The notes: generated by a model not told the origin, from the sequence alone. A stretch of 64,000 bases of DNA from Halanaerobacter jeridensis (GCF_016908315.1 NZ_JAFBDQ010000001.1:1-64000), one strand, 5' to 3'; positions 41,578 through 51,169 are shown, counted from the first letter of the stretch. Program-made: numbers and translations.

Positions 41578-41800
41578 TTATAAAGAAAAAAATTCTACTT
41601 TGTTAAAAATTGTGATTTTTAGGTTTTGATTTTAATCTTTTAACTTATATCTCTTTACTCATTACTAGTTACTAAATGAGCCGTGGCTTATTTTTTTACT
41701 TTTTGTTTCATAATTTTACCATCTGGTTAATATAATTAAGTAGCAGAGTTTGACTTCTGATTCTAGTTTCGAATTTATAATAATAAGGGGGCAGTATAGA

Positions 41801-42757
41801 TTGGCGAATAATTCAAAACAAGTATTAGAGAAGACAATATTACCTGTTTTAGCACCGGGGTTGAGAGCTTTGATTAAAAAGGTTCCAGCACGAGAGATTG
41901 AGGATTTAGTAGAGATTAGAGTTAGAGTTAACAAACCTTTGTTATTAGAAAAGGTTAAGCAAGAAGTATTAGTCTCAGCAGATGGAGAAATTGTAAAAAA
42001 TGTTGCTGGGGCTTATCGAATAACTAAAAAAGATATTAAAGAAACTTTGCATTTAATGACTAATAGTTCTTTATATACTTTAGAAGAAGAGTTAAAATCG
42101 GGATTTTTAACTTTAACGGGGGGGCATCGAGTAGGATTTGTAGGTCAAGTTATTAGTGATAATAAATCTATTAGGCGGATTAAGAATATTTCTGCTCTAA
42201 ATATTAGGTTGTGTCAAGAGATAATTGGTGCTGCTGATAAAGTAATTGATAATGTAATTGCTGGTACTGATGATATTCATAATACTCTAATAATTTCCCC
42301 CCCGCGCTGTGGAAAGACGACTTTAATTAGAGATTTGATTAGGCAGATAAGTAATGGAATATCAGATTTGAATTTTAGTGGATTAAAAGTAGGGGTGGTT
42401 GATGAAAGGTCTGAAATTGGGGGAGCATATCAGGGCTTAGCGCAAAATAGTCTGGGAATTAGAACTGATTTATTAGACCGAGCTCCTAAGGCGGAAGGAA
42501 TGCTATTGTTGATTAGGTCAATGTCGCCTGATGTAATAGTTACTGATGAGATAGGTTCACTTCAGGATGTAGAAGCAATTCAAGAATCTTTAAATGCTGG
42601 AGTTAGAGTCGTGACCACAGTTCATGATAGTAATTTAAGAGAAGTAAAAGCACGACCTAGTTTACAAGGCTTATTTGAGATGGATACTTTTAAGCGGATT
42701 ATTATTTTGAGTCAAAGATTTGGCCCGGGAACAGTAGAACAGATTATTAGGCAGTAG
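41801..42757 (+). CDS. spoIIIAA: Stage III sporulation protein AA (AAA ATPase)
   Basis: A 318-residue secretion-type ATPase of the mother cell-forespore channel. Walker A is in ISPPRCGKTTLIRDL, Walker B-like residues in DVIVTDEIGS, and VDERSEI is typical of SpoIIIAA. The start is TTG 41801 behind AAGGGGGC; an in-frame ATG at 41750 lacks a ribosome site and would add 17 unconserved residues. It is the first gene of an intact eight-gene spoIIIA operon. Confidence 0.95.
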   Translation: MANNSKQVLEKTILPVLAPGLRALIKKVPAREIEDLVEIRVRVNKPLLLEKVKQEVLVSADGEIVKNVAGAYRITKKDIKETLHLMTNSSLYTLEEELKSGFLTLTGGHRVGFVGQVISDNKSIRRIKNISALNIRLCQEIIGAADKVIDNVIAGTDDIHNTLIISPPRCGKTTLIRDLIRQISNGISDLNFSGLKVGVVDERSEIGGAYQGLAQNSLGIRTDLLDRAPKAEGMLLLIRSMSPDVIVTDEIGSLQDVEAIQESLNAGVRVVTTVHDSNLREVKARPSLQGLFEMDTFKRIIILSQRFGPGTVEQIIRQ

Positions 42758-42765
42758 GTGATAAT

Positions 42766-43275
42766 TTGAAGTTAATAGGAGCAATTTTGATTCTTTTTAG
42801 TAGCAGTAGTATTGGTTTTTTAGTGGCCCATAAAATTTCTTTGCGGCCGCAACAATTACAGCAAATAAAGACAGCCTTAGAAATGTTAAAGACAGAAATA
42901 GATTATGGTATGACTCCTCTGCCTGAAGCATTTAATAAATTATCTCAAAATTTACAGTCGCCAGTAGCAGAGCTGTTTAGATTAGCTAAGATAAATATAG
43001 AAGAGGGATTAGTAGCTCAAGAAGCTTGGCAGAAAGCAGTAACAGAAGTAATTTCTGAGTTGGCGTTGCTAGAAGAGGATAGAAATGTGATATTGGATAT
43101 TGGTTGTAATTTAGGCAATTCAAGTAGTGCAGACCAAATTCGGCATTTGCAATTGGCCCAAGAAAAAATAAATAATTTATATCAAGAAGCAGTACTAGAA
43201 AAACAGCAAAAAGTTAAGTTGTGGCGTTATTTAGGAGTGTTAACAGGATTACTAGTAGTGATTATTATTGTTTAG
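42766..43275 (+). CDS. spoIIIAB: Stage III sporulation protein AB
   Basis: A 169-residue membrane protein with helices at both ends and a helical domain between. SSIGFLVAHKISLRPQQLQQIKTALEMLKTEIDYGMTPLPEAF is characteristic. Its fold is related to GspF-type secretion proteins. The start is TTG 42766, nine bases after spoIIIAA. Confidence 0.93.
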   Translation: MKLIGAILILFSSSSIGFLVAHKISLRPQQLQQIKTALEMLKTEIDYGMTPLPEAFNKLSQNLQSPVAELFRLAKINIEEGLVAQEAWQKAVTEVISELALLEEDRNVILDIGCNLGNSSSADQIRHLQLAQEKINNLYQEAVLEKQQKVKLWRYLGVLTGLLVVIIIV

Positions 43276-43286
43276 GAAGGGGCCTA

Positions 43287-43484
43287 ATGATGAATATTGA
43301 TTTAGTATTTAAAATTGCGGGGTTAGGAATTTTAATTTCTGTTTTTAATATGGTGTTGAAACAAGCAGAAAAAGAGGAACAAGCACAGATGTTAACCTTA
43401 GTAGGGGTGATTATAGTTTTAATGGTAATTATTCAATTGATTAATCAACTATTTACTAATATTCGTAGTATTTTTGGGTTCTGA
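43287..43484 (+). CDS. spoIIIAC: Stage III sporulation protein AC
   Basis: A 65-residue protein with two membrane helices: MMNIDLVFKIAGLGILISVFNMVLKQAEKEEQAQMLTL, then a second helix. ATG 43287 (or 43290) follows AGGAAGGGG; longer in-frame starts lie inside spoIIIAB. Size and sequence are standard. Confidence 0.93.
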   Translation: MMNIDLVFKIAGLGILISVFNMVLKQAEKEEQAQMLTLVGVIIVLMVIIQLINQLFTNIRSIFGF

Positions 43485-43507
43485 ATCAGTATTAGGAGGA
43501 ATTGCAG

Positions 43508-43894
43508 GTGGAAATTATTCAGATAGTAGGGTTAGGAATTGTAGGGATGATTATGTCTGTAGTACTTAAAGAATATAAGTCTGAGCTCGCTGTACAATTA
43601 AGTTTGGTTGTAGGGCTTATAATTTTCACGCTAATGTTAGCTAAAATTTCTGTAATTATTAATGTTTTAAAGAAGTTAGCTGTGAGTGCTCAACTGGATA
43701 TGGTTTATTTCCAAACAATACTTAAGATAATTGGGATTGCTTATATAGCTGAGTTTGGAGCGCAAATCTGTCGTGATGCTGGAGAAGGAATTATAGCTAC
43801 TAAAATTGAATTTGCAGCTAAACTGTTAATCATGGTCTTAGGGATTCCAATTATGCTAGCTATTTTAGAATCAGTAATGCAACTATTACCATAA
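43508..43894 (+). CDS. spoIIIAD: Stage III sporulation protein AD
   Basis: A 128-residue protein with four membrane helices. EIIQIVGLGIVGMIMSVVLKEYKSELAVQLSLVVG and KIIGIAYIAEFGAQICRDAGEGIIATKIEFAAKLLIM are family signatures. GTG 43508 is seven bases after TAGGAGGA; TTG 43502 is too close to it. Confidence 0.93.
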   Translation: MEIIQIVGLGIVGMIMSVVLKEYKSELAVQLSLVVGLIIFTLMLAKISVIINVLKKLAVSAQLDMVYFQTILKIIGIAYIAEFGAQICRDAGEGIIATKIEFAAKLLIMVLGIPIMLAILESVMQLLP

Positions 43895-43905
43895 AGGATG
43901 ATAAG

Positions 43906-45084
43906 ATGAGACAATTTATTCTGATTATCTCAATTATATTATTAGTTACAATTCCTATAGCAGCTGAAAGTAATAACTCAGCACGTTTGAATTCAGAAGA
44001 GATAATAAAGCAGAAATTAAAAGAACTTAATTTAACAAATTTAAGGCAAGAAGTAGAGAAGTTAAATCAACAAACTAATAATTACTTACCTCCACTGCAA
44101 ATAAATGATCTCCTTGATTTATTTAATGAGCAGGGGTTGAAAATTAAGATAACTGCTATTATAAAAGGATTGCTCCGTTATTTATTTGATGAAATAATAG
44201 TTAATTCACGACTATTAGGTGAGTTGGTGATTCTATCTTTGATAGTAGCTATTTTAAAGACTTTTCAATTTAATTTTAGTAATACTGAAGTAAGTAAATT
44301 AGCTAATGGAATTATTTATTTAGTATTAATTATCATTGCCTTGAATTCTTTTAAAGTAGCAGTAGTAATTGCCCAAAACACAATTACTAATATGGTTGAT
44401 ATTATGCATGCTCTTTTACCTTTGCTTTTAACTTTATTAGTTAGTTTAGGAAGTATAACTTCAGCTACTTTATTTCATCCGATTAGTTTTTTAATTGTTA
44501 ATGCTTTAAGTACTGTAGTAGCTAAAGTAGTTTTCCCACTGATTTTTTTAGCTGCTATCTTAGATATAATCAATAATATTTCTGATCACTATCAAGTAAC
44601 GGGTTTAGCTTCCTTGTTTAAGCAGATTGGTGTAGGGTTATTGGGGGTAGTTATGACTATTTTCATGGCAGCAATAGTCACTCAAGGTACTATTGCTGCA
44701 GTTAGTGATGGAGTAACAATTCGAACAGCTAAATATTTAACAGGAAGTTTTGTACCAATTGTAGGAGGATTTGTGGCTAATGCTCTAGATATGATTGTAG
44801 GAGGTTCTTTATTAATTAAGAATGCGCTCGGGATTTTTGGTGTGCTAACTATTTTAATTTTTTGCTCTTTTTCAGTGATTAAAATAATTGCTTTAGTCTT
44901 TATTTATAGATTAGCAGCAGCAATTGTGCAGCCCGTTAGTGATGCCAAAATTGTTGATTGTTTAAATCGATTAGGAAACAATTTGTTACTTGTTTTTGCT
45001 GCAGTAGTAGGGGTAGGGGTTATGTTTTTTACAATTATAATTATTATAGTGGGGACGGCTAATTTTGTAGTTATGTTGAGGTGA
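43906..45084 (+). CDS. spoIIIAE: Stage III sporulation protein AE
   Basis: A 392-residue polytopic protein with a signal-like N terminus (cut near residue 20), a short extracytoplasmic domain (about 20-90) and eight or so helices. HALLPLLLTLLVSLGSITSATLFHPI and GVTIRTAKYLTGSFVPIVGGFVANALDMI are typical. AAGGATG precedes ATG 43906. Confidence 0.94.
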   Translation: MRQFILIISIILLVTIPIAAESNNSARLNSEEIIKQKLKELNLTNLRQEVEKLNQQTNNYLPPLQINDLLDLFNEQGLKIKITAIIKGLLRYLFDEIIVNSRLLGELVILSLIVAILKTFQFNFSNTEVSKLANGIIYLVLIIIALNSFKVAVVIAQNTITNMVDIMHALLPLLLTLLVSLGSITSATLFHPISFLIVNALSTVVAKVVFPLIFLAAILDIINNISDHYQVTGLASLFKQIGVGLLGVVMTIFMAAIVTQGTIAAVSDGVTIRTAKYLTGSFVPIVGGFVANALDMIVGGSLLIKNALGIFGVLTILIFCSFSVIKIIALVFIYRLAAAIVQPVSDAKIVDCLNRLGNNLLLVFAAVVGVGVMFFTIIIIIVGTANFVVMLR

Positions 45085-45090
45085 TAAATT

Positions 45091-45642
45091 ATGGAGCAAA
45101 TTAAACTATGGGTTAAGAATATAGTATTAATTGTGTTATTTGCTAACTTTATTGAGATGCTCTTACCTAATAATAAATTTAGAGGTTATATTAGAGTTGT
45201 AATTGGTTTTTTTGTTATTTTAGTTATTATAGTACCATTTATAGAATTGTTAAGTTTTAGACCAGGAGAGGTGGATTTAAGTTTGATTGATAATAATAAT
45301 AGACAGCAGAACTTAGAAGAAATTTTAGCAGCTGGAAATAGACTAAGAAAAGAAGAAGCTAAAGAAATTAGAAAAAATTATAAGAAAAAACTAAGCAAAC
45401 AATTGACAGCAGTTATTAATTTAAATACTCAATTACAAGATCCCAAAATCAATGTAGTTCTTAATAATCAAAATGAAGTAGAGAAAATAATAATAGATAC
45501 TACTTCCCAAAAGATAACTCCAGTGCAAGTAGAGATTAATCAAAATGAGAGTGAAAAGAAGAAGGAGTCTCAACAACATAATTTGAAACAGTTATTGATT
45601 AACTTATATGGATTTGATGAAGATGAAATTGAGGTTAAATGA
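45091..45642 (+). CDS. spoIIIAF: Stage III sporulation protein AF
   Basis: A 183-residue protein with two N-terminal helices (about 8-26 and 33-52; the segment IEMLLPNNKFRGYIRVVIGFFVIL) and a soluble ring-building domain. GAGGTGATAA precedes ATG 45091. The stop codon overlaps the ribosome site of spoIIIAG. Confidence 0.9.
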   Translation: MEQIKLWVKNIVLIVLFANFIEMLLPNNKFRGYIRVVIGFFVILVIIVPFIELLSFRPGEVDLSLIDNNNRQQNLEEILAAGNRLRKEEAKEIRKNYKKKLSKQLTAVINLNTQLQDPKINVVLNNQNEVEKIIIDTTSQKITPVQVEINQNESEKKKESQQHNLKQLLINLYGFDEDEIEVK

Positions 45643-45656
45643 GGTGGATAGATACT

Positions 45657-46271
45657 ATGGCTAAGCAAGATAGAGAAGGGAATATTTTAAATAATTTATT
45701 TTCGAATGAAAGTTTTTTTAATAGTGATAAATCAAATCTATTAAGATATTTATTTGTTTTGATTTTAGTGGGAGTCTTTTTAATGTTAATAGGTAATTTC
45801 TTTGATTCTAAGCAGAGAAACAGAAGTAATTCTTCCCCCCAACAAAATCATAAGCAGCAATCTGAGCTTAATTCTTCAGTTGAGGAAAGATTAGAGAGTA
45901 GACTAGAAGAGGTTTTGTCTCAGGTAGCAGGGGTAGGGAGTGTTAGTGTTAATATTACTTTAGAAACTGGACCTAAATATATTTATGCTAGAGACGATGA
46001 GGATTCAACGAAAAAAATTATGGAAAACGATAAATCAGGGGGGGCTAGAGAAACAGAACAGCAACAGAAACGAAGCCAAATTGTAGTTTTGAATCAAGGC
46101 GGAACTAGTAAAGCAGTAATTAAAAAGAAAGTACAGCCACAAATCAGAGGGGTGTTAGTAGTAGCAGAAGGGGCATCAAATTCAAGAATTAAGGCTAATT
46201 TAATTGCTGCTGTTAAAGTAGGATTAGGGGTTGAGAGTTATAAAATAAAAGTATTAGCAAAAGAAAGGTAG
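45657..46271 (+). CDS. spoIIIAG: Stage III sporulation protein AG
   Basis: A 204-residue protein with one membrane helix (about 30-48) and a forespore-side YscJ/FliF-like ring domain containing LEEVLSQVAGVGSVSVNITLETG and VQPQIRGVLVVAEGASNSRIKANLIAAVKVGLG. ATG 45657 is eight bases after GAGGTGG; ATG 45639 overlaps the previous stop and is possible. Confidence 0.93.
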   Translation: MAKQDREGNILNNLFSNESFFNSDKSNLLRYLFVLILVGVFLMLIGNFFDSKQRNRSNSSPQQNHKQQSELNSSVEERLESRLEEVLSQVAGVGSVSVNITLETGPKYIYARDDEDSTKKIMENDKSGGARETEQQQKRSQIVVLNQGGTSKAVIKKKVQPQIRGVLVVAEGASNSRIKANLIAAVKVGLGVESYKIKVLAKER

Positions 46272-46279
46272 AGATAAAG

Positions 46280-46888
46280 ATGATTAATGTAATTGCCAAT
46301 CAAGAAATCAAAAGAAAATTTGCTTGGTTTTTGGTTCTGATGTTATGGGTAGGGATGGTAACAGCTGTTGTAGTTCATCGAAGTGAAGTAGATAAAGATC
46401 ATATTGCTAAGATGTCTTCAGCAGAAGGGGAGGTTGAATTAAATACAGAAGAACAAAGTAGTAATGTTGAATTATCAACCAGTAAATCTACTATTCTTAA
46501 TGTAGCTAAAAAGAAAGACTCTCCTGAAAAAAAAGAAGATTTTTTTGTGGAGTATAGAATTGAAAGAGAGCAAGCTCGCAGTGAACAGATTAATCTCTTA
46601 AGGGAGATGATTAATAATCCAAATTCCGATAAACAATTGAAAAGTAAAGCTCAATCTAAGTTATTGGATATTAGCAATAACATAGAAGAAGAAATGGAAA
46701 TAGAAAGTTTGATTAGAGCTCGTGGTTATCAAGATGGAATTGCTTTTATCCATAACAATTCTGTTGAAGTAATAGTAGCTTCTGATAATTTGAAGCAGCA
46801 AGATGTCGCTCAAATCGGAGATTTAGTAAAAAATACTACAGATGTTAATTTGAAGGATATAACTATTATCGAGAAACCAGCTGAATAA
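46280..46888 (+). CDS. spoIIIAH: Stage III sporulation protein AH
   Basis: A 202-residue protein with an N-terminal membrane helix (about 13-33), an acidic linker and a YscJ-like domain that in Bacillus binds SpoIIQ across the septum. YRIEREQARSEQINLLREMINNPNSDKQLKSKAQSKLLDI and the SVEVIVASDNLKQQDVAQIGDLV segment are typical. It is the last gene of the operon. Confidence 0.93.
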   Translation: MINVIANQEIKRKFAWFLVLMLWVGMVTAVVVHRSEVDKDHIAKMSSAEGEVELNTEEQSSNVELSTSKSTILNVAKKKDSPEKKEDFFVEYRIEREQARSEQINLLREMINNPNSDKQLKSKAQSKLLDISNNIEEEMEIESLIRARGYQDGIAFIHNNSVEVIVASDNLKQQDVAQIGDLVKNTTDVNLKDITIIEKPAE

Positions 46889-46889
46889 A

Positions 46890-46918
46890 TTGACAAAACA
46901 ACTAAAAAAAGATATAAT
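46890..46918 (+). promoter_or_regulatory. Consensus sigma-A promoter just after spoIIIAH
   Basis: TTGACA (46890-46895), exactly 17 bases, TATAAT (46913-46918): a full consensus match. Transcription would start near 46925 and meet a terminator at once. Confidence 0.8.
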
Positions 46919-46941
46919 TATTTCAAACCAAATAAACAATG

Positions 46942-46973
46942 CTCAGGTTTAAGATTATTAGCCTGAGTTTTTT
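46942..46973 (+). terminator. Terminator between the promoter and the carboxylase fusion gene
   Basis: CTCAGG (46942-46947)/CCTGAG (46962-46967) followed by six T residues. It ends spoIIIA transcription but also lies about 20 bases after the predicted start of the downstream promoter, so it may attenuate the next gene. Confidence 0.8.
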
Positions 46974-47066
46974 ATATTACTTTTTCCATAACTTATTTGT
47001 TTTCTCGTGGAATTTATTATAAAAAAGATAATTATGATGTAACTAAGTAATTAAGGAGGGAGAATT

Positions 47067-48956
47067 ATGAGTAGTGAAGTAGAGAAAAATGAACAAAGAA
47101 AAATAAAAGTAACTGATACTACCCTACGAGATGCTCATCAATCTTTGTGGGCTACTAGAATGAGAACTGAAGACATGCTTCCTATTATTGGGAAGATGGA
47201 TGAAGTTGGTTATCACTCATTAGAGGTGTGGGGTGGAGCCACTTTTGACGTTTGTATGAGATATTTAGATGAGGACCCTTGGGAAAGATTACGGTTATTA
47301 GATTCTTATACTAATAATACTAATCTCCAGATGTTATTAAGAGCACAAAATGTAGTAGGATATAAACATTATCCAGATGATGTAGTTAGAGAATTTGTAT
47401 ATAAAGCAGCTGAGAATGGAATAGATATATTTAGAATTTTTGATGCTCTTAATGATGTTAGAAATATGCAAACTGCTATTGAAGCAGTACAAGAGACTGG
47501 CAAACATGTGCAAGCAACAGTAGTGTACACTGTTAGTCCCGTGCATACTATAGAGCACTATATAGAGACTGCTATGGAATTACAAGAGATGGGTGTAGAT
47601 TCTTTATGTATTAAAGATATGGCAGGGTTGTTAAAGCCATACCGAGCTGAAAAATTAATTTCAGCTTTAGATGAGAAACTTGATATGCCAATTGAGTTAC
47701 ACAGTCATTATATTGGTGGAATGGCAATGACAACTTATCTTAAAGGTATTGAATCAGGAGTAGATATTATTGACACTGCTACTGCATCATTAGCCTTTGG
47801 TTCTTCGCAACCACCGATTGAAACTATGACTGCTATTTTTGAAGATACTAAATATGATACTGAGTTAGATCTTGATTTATTGTTTGAAATAGATAGTTAT
47901 TTTGAAAGAGTAAGAAGAAAAAGAGGATTTAGTCGTGGAGTTACTAAAATTACTGATATGCAGACATTTTCTCACCAAGTACCTGGTGGTATGATTTCTA
48001 ATTTAGTGTCTCAACTTGAAGATCAAGATGCTGGAGATAGAATTCATGATGTTTTAGAAGAGATACCAAAGGTAAGAGAAGATTTAGGGTATCCACCACT
48101 AGTAACTCCTACAAGTCAAATTGTTGGTACGCAGGCTGTATTTAATGTATTATTAGGGGAAAGATATAAGGTGATACCTGATGAAGTTAAATCTTATATC
48201 AGAGGTTATTATGGTCAACCTCCAGCTGAGATTGATCCTGAAGTACAGAAAAAAGCAATTGGTGATGAAGAACCAATTACTTGTCGTCCGGCTGATTTAT
48301 TAGACCCAACTTTAGATGATATTAAGGATGAAATTGAAAGATACGCTGAAAAAGAAGAAGATTATTTATCTTATGCTTTATTCCCACAAGTAGCACTTAA
48401 ATTTTTAAAGGAAAGAAAAAAGGAAAAAGATATCTTTGGAGAAGATAATAAAGAAGAAGGTCATACTAAGGAGGCTAATGAAGAAATGGAATTAACTGAT
48501 ATTAAAGAATTGGTTGAAATGTTAAATGAAACTGATATTTCTGAGCTAAACTTAGAGGATGAGGGAACTAAAATTAGCATCAAGAAAGGTGGTCAAGTGG
48601 TAACAGAAAACACTGATATTTCTGTTTCTCAGCCGCAGCCGCCACAAACAACAGAAACACAAGATTCTAGTGAAGAGAGCAATGCTAGTCAAGAAGAAGC
48701 ACAAGAAAATGTAGATGGGGAAGAATTTGAAGCACCAATGGTAGGAACATTTTATCGTTCTCCTGCTCCCGATGCTGACCCATTTGTAGAAGTGGGAGAT
48801 GTAATAGAAGCTGGAGATACTTTATGTATTATTGAAGCTATGAAATTAATGAATGAAATTGAGGCTGAGTATAAGTGTAAAGTAGTAGATATCTTAGTCG
48901 AGGATGCAGAACCAATTGAATTTGGTCAGCCGTTATTTATTTTAGAAAGATTATAA
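47067..48956 (+). CDS. Fusion: OadA/PycB-type carboxyltransferase plus AccB-like biotin carrier
   Basis: A 629-residue protein. Residues 1-470 are the carboxyltransferase of oxaloacetate decarboxylase alpha/pyruvate carboxylase [19 protein letters not shown] near the N terminus, the metal-site [16 protein letters not shown], and the Lys-containing segments of the family. From residue 474 (ATG 48486) the sequence is AccB-like: [23 protein letters not shown], an acidic linker, then [23 protein letters not shown] and the biotinyl Lys in EAMKLMNE. AccC follows. In Bacillus the same position holds a free accB. It could act in pyruvate carboxylation, oxaloacetate decarboxylation or fatty-acid synthesis. 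Confidence 0.9.
   Translation: MSSEVEKNEQRKIKVTDTTLRDAHQSLWATRMRTEDMLPIIGKMDEVGYHSLEVWGGATFDVCMRYLDEDPWERLRLLDSYTNNTNLQMLLRAQNVVGYKHYPDDVVREFVYKAAENGIDIFRIFDALNDVRNMQTAIEAVQETGKHVQATVVYTVSPVHTIEHYIETAMELQEMGVDSLCIKDMAGLLKPYRAEKLISALDEKLDMPIELHSHYIGGMAMTTYLKGIESGVDIIDTATASLAFGSSQPPIETMTAIFEDTKYDTELDLDLLFEIDSYFERVRRKRGFSRGVTKITDMQTFSHQVPGGMISNLVSQLEDQDAGDRIHDVLEEIPKVREDLGYPPLVTPTSQIVGTQAVFNVLLGERYKVIPDEVKSYIRGYYGQPPAEIDPEVQKKAIGDEEPITCRPADLLDPTLDDIKDEIERYAEKEEDYLSYALFPQVALKFLKERKKEKDIFGEDNKEEGHTKEANEEMELTDIKELVEMLNETDISELNLEDEGTKISIKKGGQVVTENTDISVSQPQPPQTTETQDSSEESNASQEEAQENVDGEEFEAPMVGTFYRSPAPDADPFVEVGDVIEAGDTLCIIEAMKLMNEIEAEYKCKVVDILVEDAEPIEFGQPLFILERL
48468..48488 (+). promoter_or_regulatory. 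Internal ribosome site and ATG at the AccB junction
   Basis: AAGGAGG (48468-48474) lies 11 bases before in-frame ATG 48486, exactly where the AccB-like part begins. A protein from here would be 156 residues, the normal size of free AccB. It is either a relic of the unfused gene or a working internal start. Confidence 0.5.
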
Positions 48957-48993
48957 AACACAAGTAATTAAACTAATATTATAACTAAAGACT

Positions 48994-49054
48994 TTAGTGT
49001 CAGTGACAGTAACCTAAATTCAACAAATGGTTATAGTTGCTGGCACTAATTTTT
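48994..49054 (+). terminator. Probable terminator after the carboxylase fusion gene
   Basis: TTAGTGTCAG (48994-49003) pairs with CTGGCACTAA (49040-49049), one G-T pair, with an inner TAAC/GTTA pair, then TTTTT. Confidence 0.72.
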
Positions 49055-49097
49055 AAGTCTAAGGTTAAGGCTAAGCAAAAGAATAGGGTTAAATTTT

Positions 49098-49142
49098 AAA
49101 CTCAAGCTTAATCTTAGACTCAAACTTAAACTCAAGCTTAAT
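49098..49142. repeat. Short direct repeat in the accC upstream gap
   Basis: AAACTCAAGCTTAAT occurs at 49098-49112 and 49128-49142 within a run of related GCTTAA/AAACTCAA words. The gap 49055-49254 otherwise holds only AT-rich sequence; no gene and no clear promoter seen. Confidence 0.55.
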
Positions 49143-49254
49143 TGTGAATGTTTATACTTGAAATTTAATATTAATAATAGTAATTATAATAAAAAGACAG
49201 TATAATAATTATGAAGATTAAATTTTGAATTTGGGATAAAGGGGTAGTGATAAA

Positions 49255-50613
49255 ATGTTTGATAAAATATTAATAGCAAATAGAGGAGAAGTGGCAGTTA
49301 GAATTATAAGAGCCTGCCAAGAATTAGACATTAAGACAGTAGCTGTTTATTCTGAAGCAGATGAAAATGCACTGCATGTTAAAATAGCTGATGAAACTTA
49401 TTGTATTGGCCCACCTTCTTCTGGGGATAGTTATTTGGATATTCCTAGATTAATTAGTGTGGCTGAAATTTCTAATGCTGATGCTATTCATCCAGGTTAT
49501 GGATTTCTATCTGAGAATGCTCATTTTGCAGAAGTTTGCGAAGAATGTGGAATTAAATTTGTTGGACCTAGAGCTGAATCAATTGAAAAGATGGGTGATA
49601 AGTCAGTTGCTAGAGATACAATGATTGCAGCAGATGTGCCAGTTGTTCCTGGTACTGAAGGTGCTTTAGAAGGAGCAGAAGAAGCTAAAGAGATTGCTGC
49701 TGATATTGGTTATCCAGTTATTGTAAAGGCTTCATTTGGTGGTGGAGGCCGTGGAATGAGAATTGCTAATAATGAAGAGGAAGTAGTACAAGCAATTCAA
49801 ACTGCTCAATCAGAGGCAGAAGCTGCTTTTGGTAATCCAGAAGTTTACTTAGAGAAGTATGTAGAAGACCCACGCCATATTGAATTTCAAATTTTAGCAG
49901 ATGAACATGGAAATGTTGTTCATTTAGGAGAAAGAGACTGTTCTATTCAGCGACGGCATCAAAAGATGATTGAGGAAGCTCCTTCTCCAGCAATCAATTC
50001 AGAATTAAGAGAAGAAATGGGTGAGGCAGCAATTAGAGCTGCTGAAGCTGTTGATTACCATAATGCTGGTACAGTAGAAATGCTATTAGATAAAGATGAC
50101 AACTTTTACTTTATTGAAATGAATACTAGAATTCAGGTTGAACATCCTGTTACTGAATGGGTTACAGGAATTGATATTGTTAAAGAGCAGATTAGAGTAG
50201 CTATGGGTGAAGAATTAGGTTATGACCAAGATGATATCGAAATAGAAGGTGCAGCAATTGAATGTAGAATTAATGCTGAAGATCCAGATAAAGACTTTAG
50301 ACCTTCCCCAGGTCAGGTAACTAACTATCTAATCCCCGGTGGTTTTGGAGTGAGAGTTGATAGTGCAGTTTATCAAGACTATGTCATTCCCCCATTTTAT
50401 GATTCTATGGTAGCAAAATTAATTACTTGGGGTAGAGATAGAGAAGAATGCCGCAAAAGAATGTTGCGTTCTTTAAATGAATTTGAAGTTGGTGGAATTA
50501 AAACTACGATTCCATTTCATAAAAAAGTGTTAAATAACGAATACTTTACTAGTGGTGACTTTGATACTAGTTTCATTCCTACTCATATGATTGATGATGA
50601 GGAAGAAGAATAA
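49255..50613 (+). CDS. accC: Biotin carboxylase (acetyl-CoA/pyruvate carboxylase subunit)
   Basis: ATP-grasp enzyme of 452 residues that carboxylates the biotin of the carrier protein. Signatures are the N-terminal [36 protein letters not shown] (ATP loop), [32 protein letters not shown] and [19 protein letters not shown] precedes ATG 49255. With the fused carrier upstream it makes a two-gene biotin enzyme; the AccA/AccD carboxyltransferase is not in the window. Confidence 0.96.
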   Translation: MFDKILIANRGEVAVRIIRACQELDIKTVAVYSEADENALHVKIADETYCIGPPSSGDSYLDIPRLISVAEISNADAIHPGYGFLSENAHFAEVCEECGIKFVGPRAESIEKMGDKSVARDTMIAADVPVVPGTEGALEGAEEAKEIAADIGYPVIVKASFGGGGRGMRIANNEEEVVQAIQTAQSEAEAAFGNPEVYLEKYVEDPRHIEFQILADEHGNVVHLGERDCSIQRRHQKMIEEAPSPAINSELREEMGEAAIRAAEAVDYHNAGTVEMLLDKDDNFYFIEMNTRIQVEHPVTEWVTGIDIVKEQIRVAMGEELGYDQDDIEIEGAAIECRINAEDPDKDFRPSPGQVTNYLIPGGFGVRVDSAVYQDYVIPPFYDSMVAKLITWGRDREECRKRMLRSLNEFEVGGIKTTIPFHKKVLNNEYFTSGDFDTSFIPTHMIDDEEEE

Positions 50614-50643
50614 AACCTAGAGATTTGTTTAGGGGGAGATAAA

Positions 50644-51063
50644 ATGGAAACTGAAGAAAATGTAGGGGTTATCAGAATTGCTGATGAAGTGGTAAGCATT
50701 ATTGCTGGTTTGGCTGCTACTGAGATTGAAGGAGTAGCAGGAATGAGTGGTGGCTTATTAGATGGTGGATTTGCTGAAATGTTAGGAAATAAGAATCTAT
50801 CTAAAGGTGTTAAAGTAGAAGTTGGTGAAACTGAAACAGCAGTAGATTTATATATTATAGTTGAATATGGAGTTAAAATTGCTGATGTTGCCTGGGAAGT
50901 ACAGCAAAATGTGAAAAAAGCTATTGAAAGTATGACAGGCTTAGATGTTGTTGAAGCTAATGTTCATATAGAAGGAATTAGTTTTAAAGATGAAGAAGAG
51001 GAAGAAGATAATGACGAAACTGAAGAAGAAGATGAAGTTACAGAAGTGCCGCGAGTAAGATAA
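50644..51063 (+). CDS. Asp23/Gls24 family envelope stress protein
   Basis: A 139-residue cytoplasmic protein of the Asp23/YqhY family: GVIRIADEVVSIIAGLAATEIEGVAGMSGG at the N terminus, then VDLYIIVEYGVKIADVAWEVQQNVKKAIESMTGLDVVEANVHIEGI, with a very acidic tail. It lies 30 bases after accC, the position of yqhY in Bacillus, where it is linked to control of acetyl-CoA carboxylase. It is followed by amaP- and DUF2273-type genes that anchor such proteins to the membrane. Confidence 0.93.
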   Translation: METEENVGVIRIADEVVSIIAGLAATEIEGVAGMSGGLLDGGFAEMLGNKNLSKGVKVEVGETETAVDLYIIVEYGVKIADVAWEVQQNVKKAIESMTGLDVVEANVHIEGISFKDEEEEEDNDETEEEDEVTEVPRVR

Positions 51064-51169
51064 TATAAAAGTCGGTGCCTGATTGAGATGGACAATGTAG
51101 TTGAGTAGCTATTCATTGTCCATTTTCAATTTTAATCACCTGATTCCCAGGGTTAGAAAGGAGATTATT

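Noticed and set aside
41750-41800. Longer spoIIIAA starting at ATG 41750
   Set aside because: The added 17 residues are not part of the family and have no ribosome site; AAGGGGGC precedes TTG 41801.
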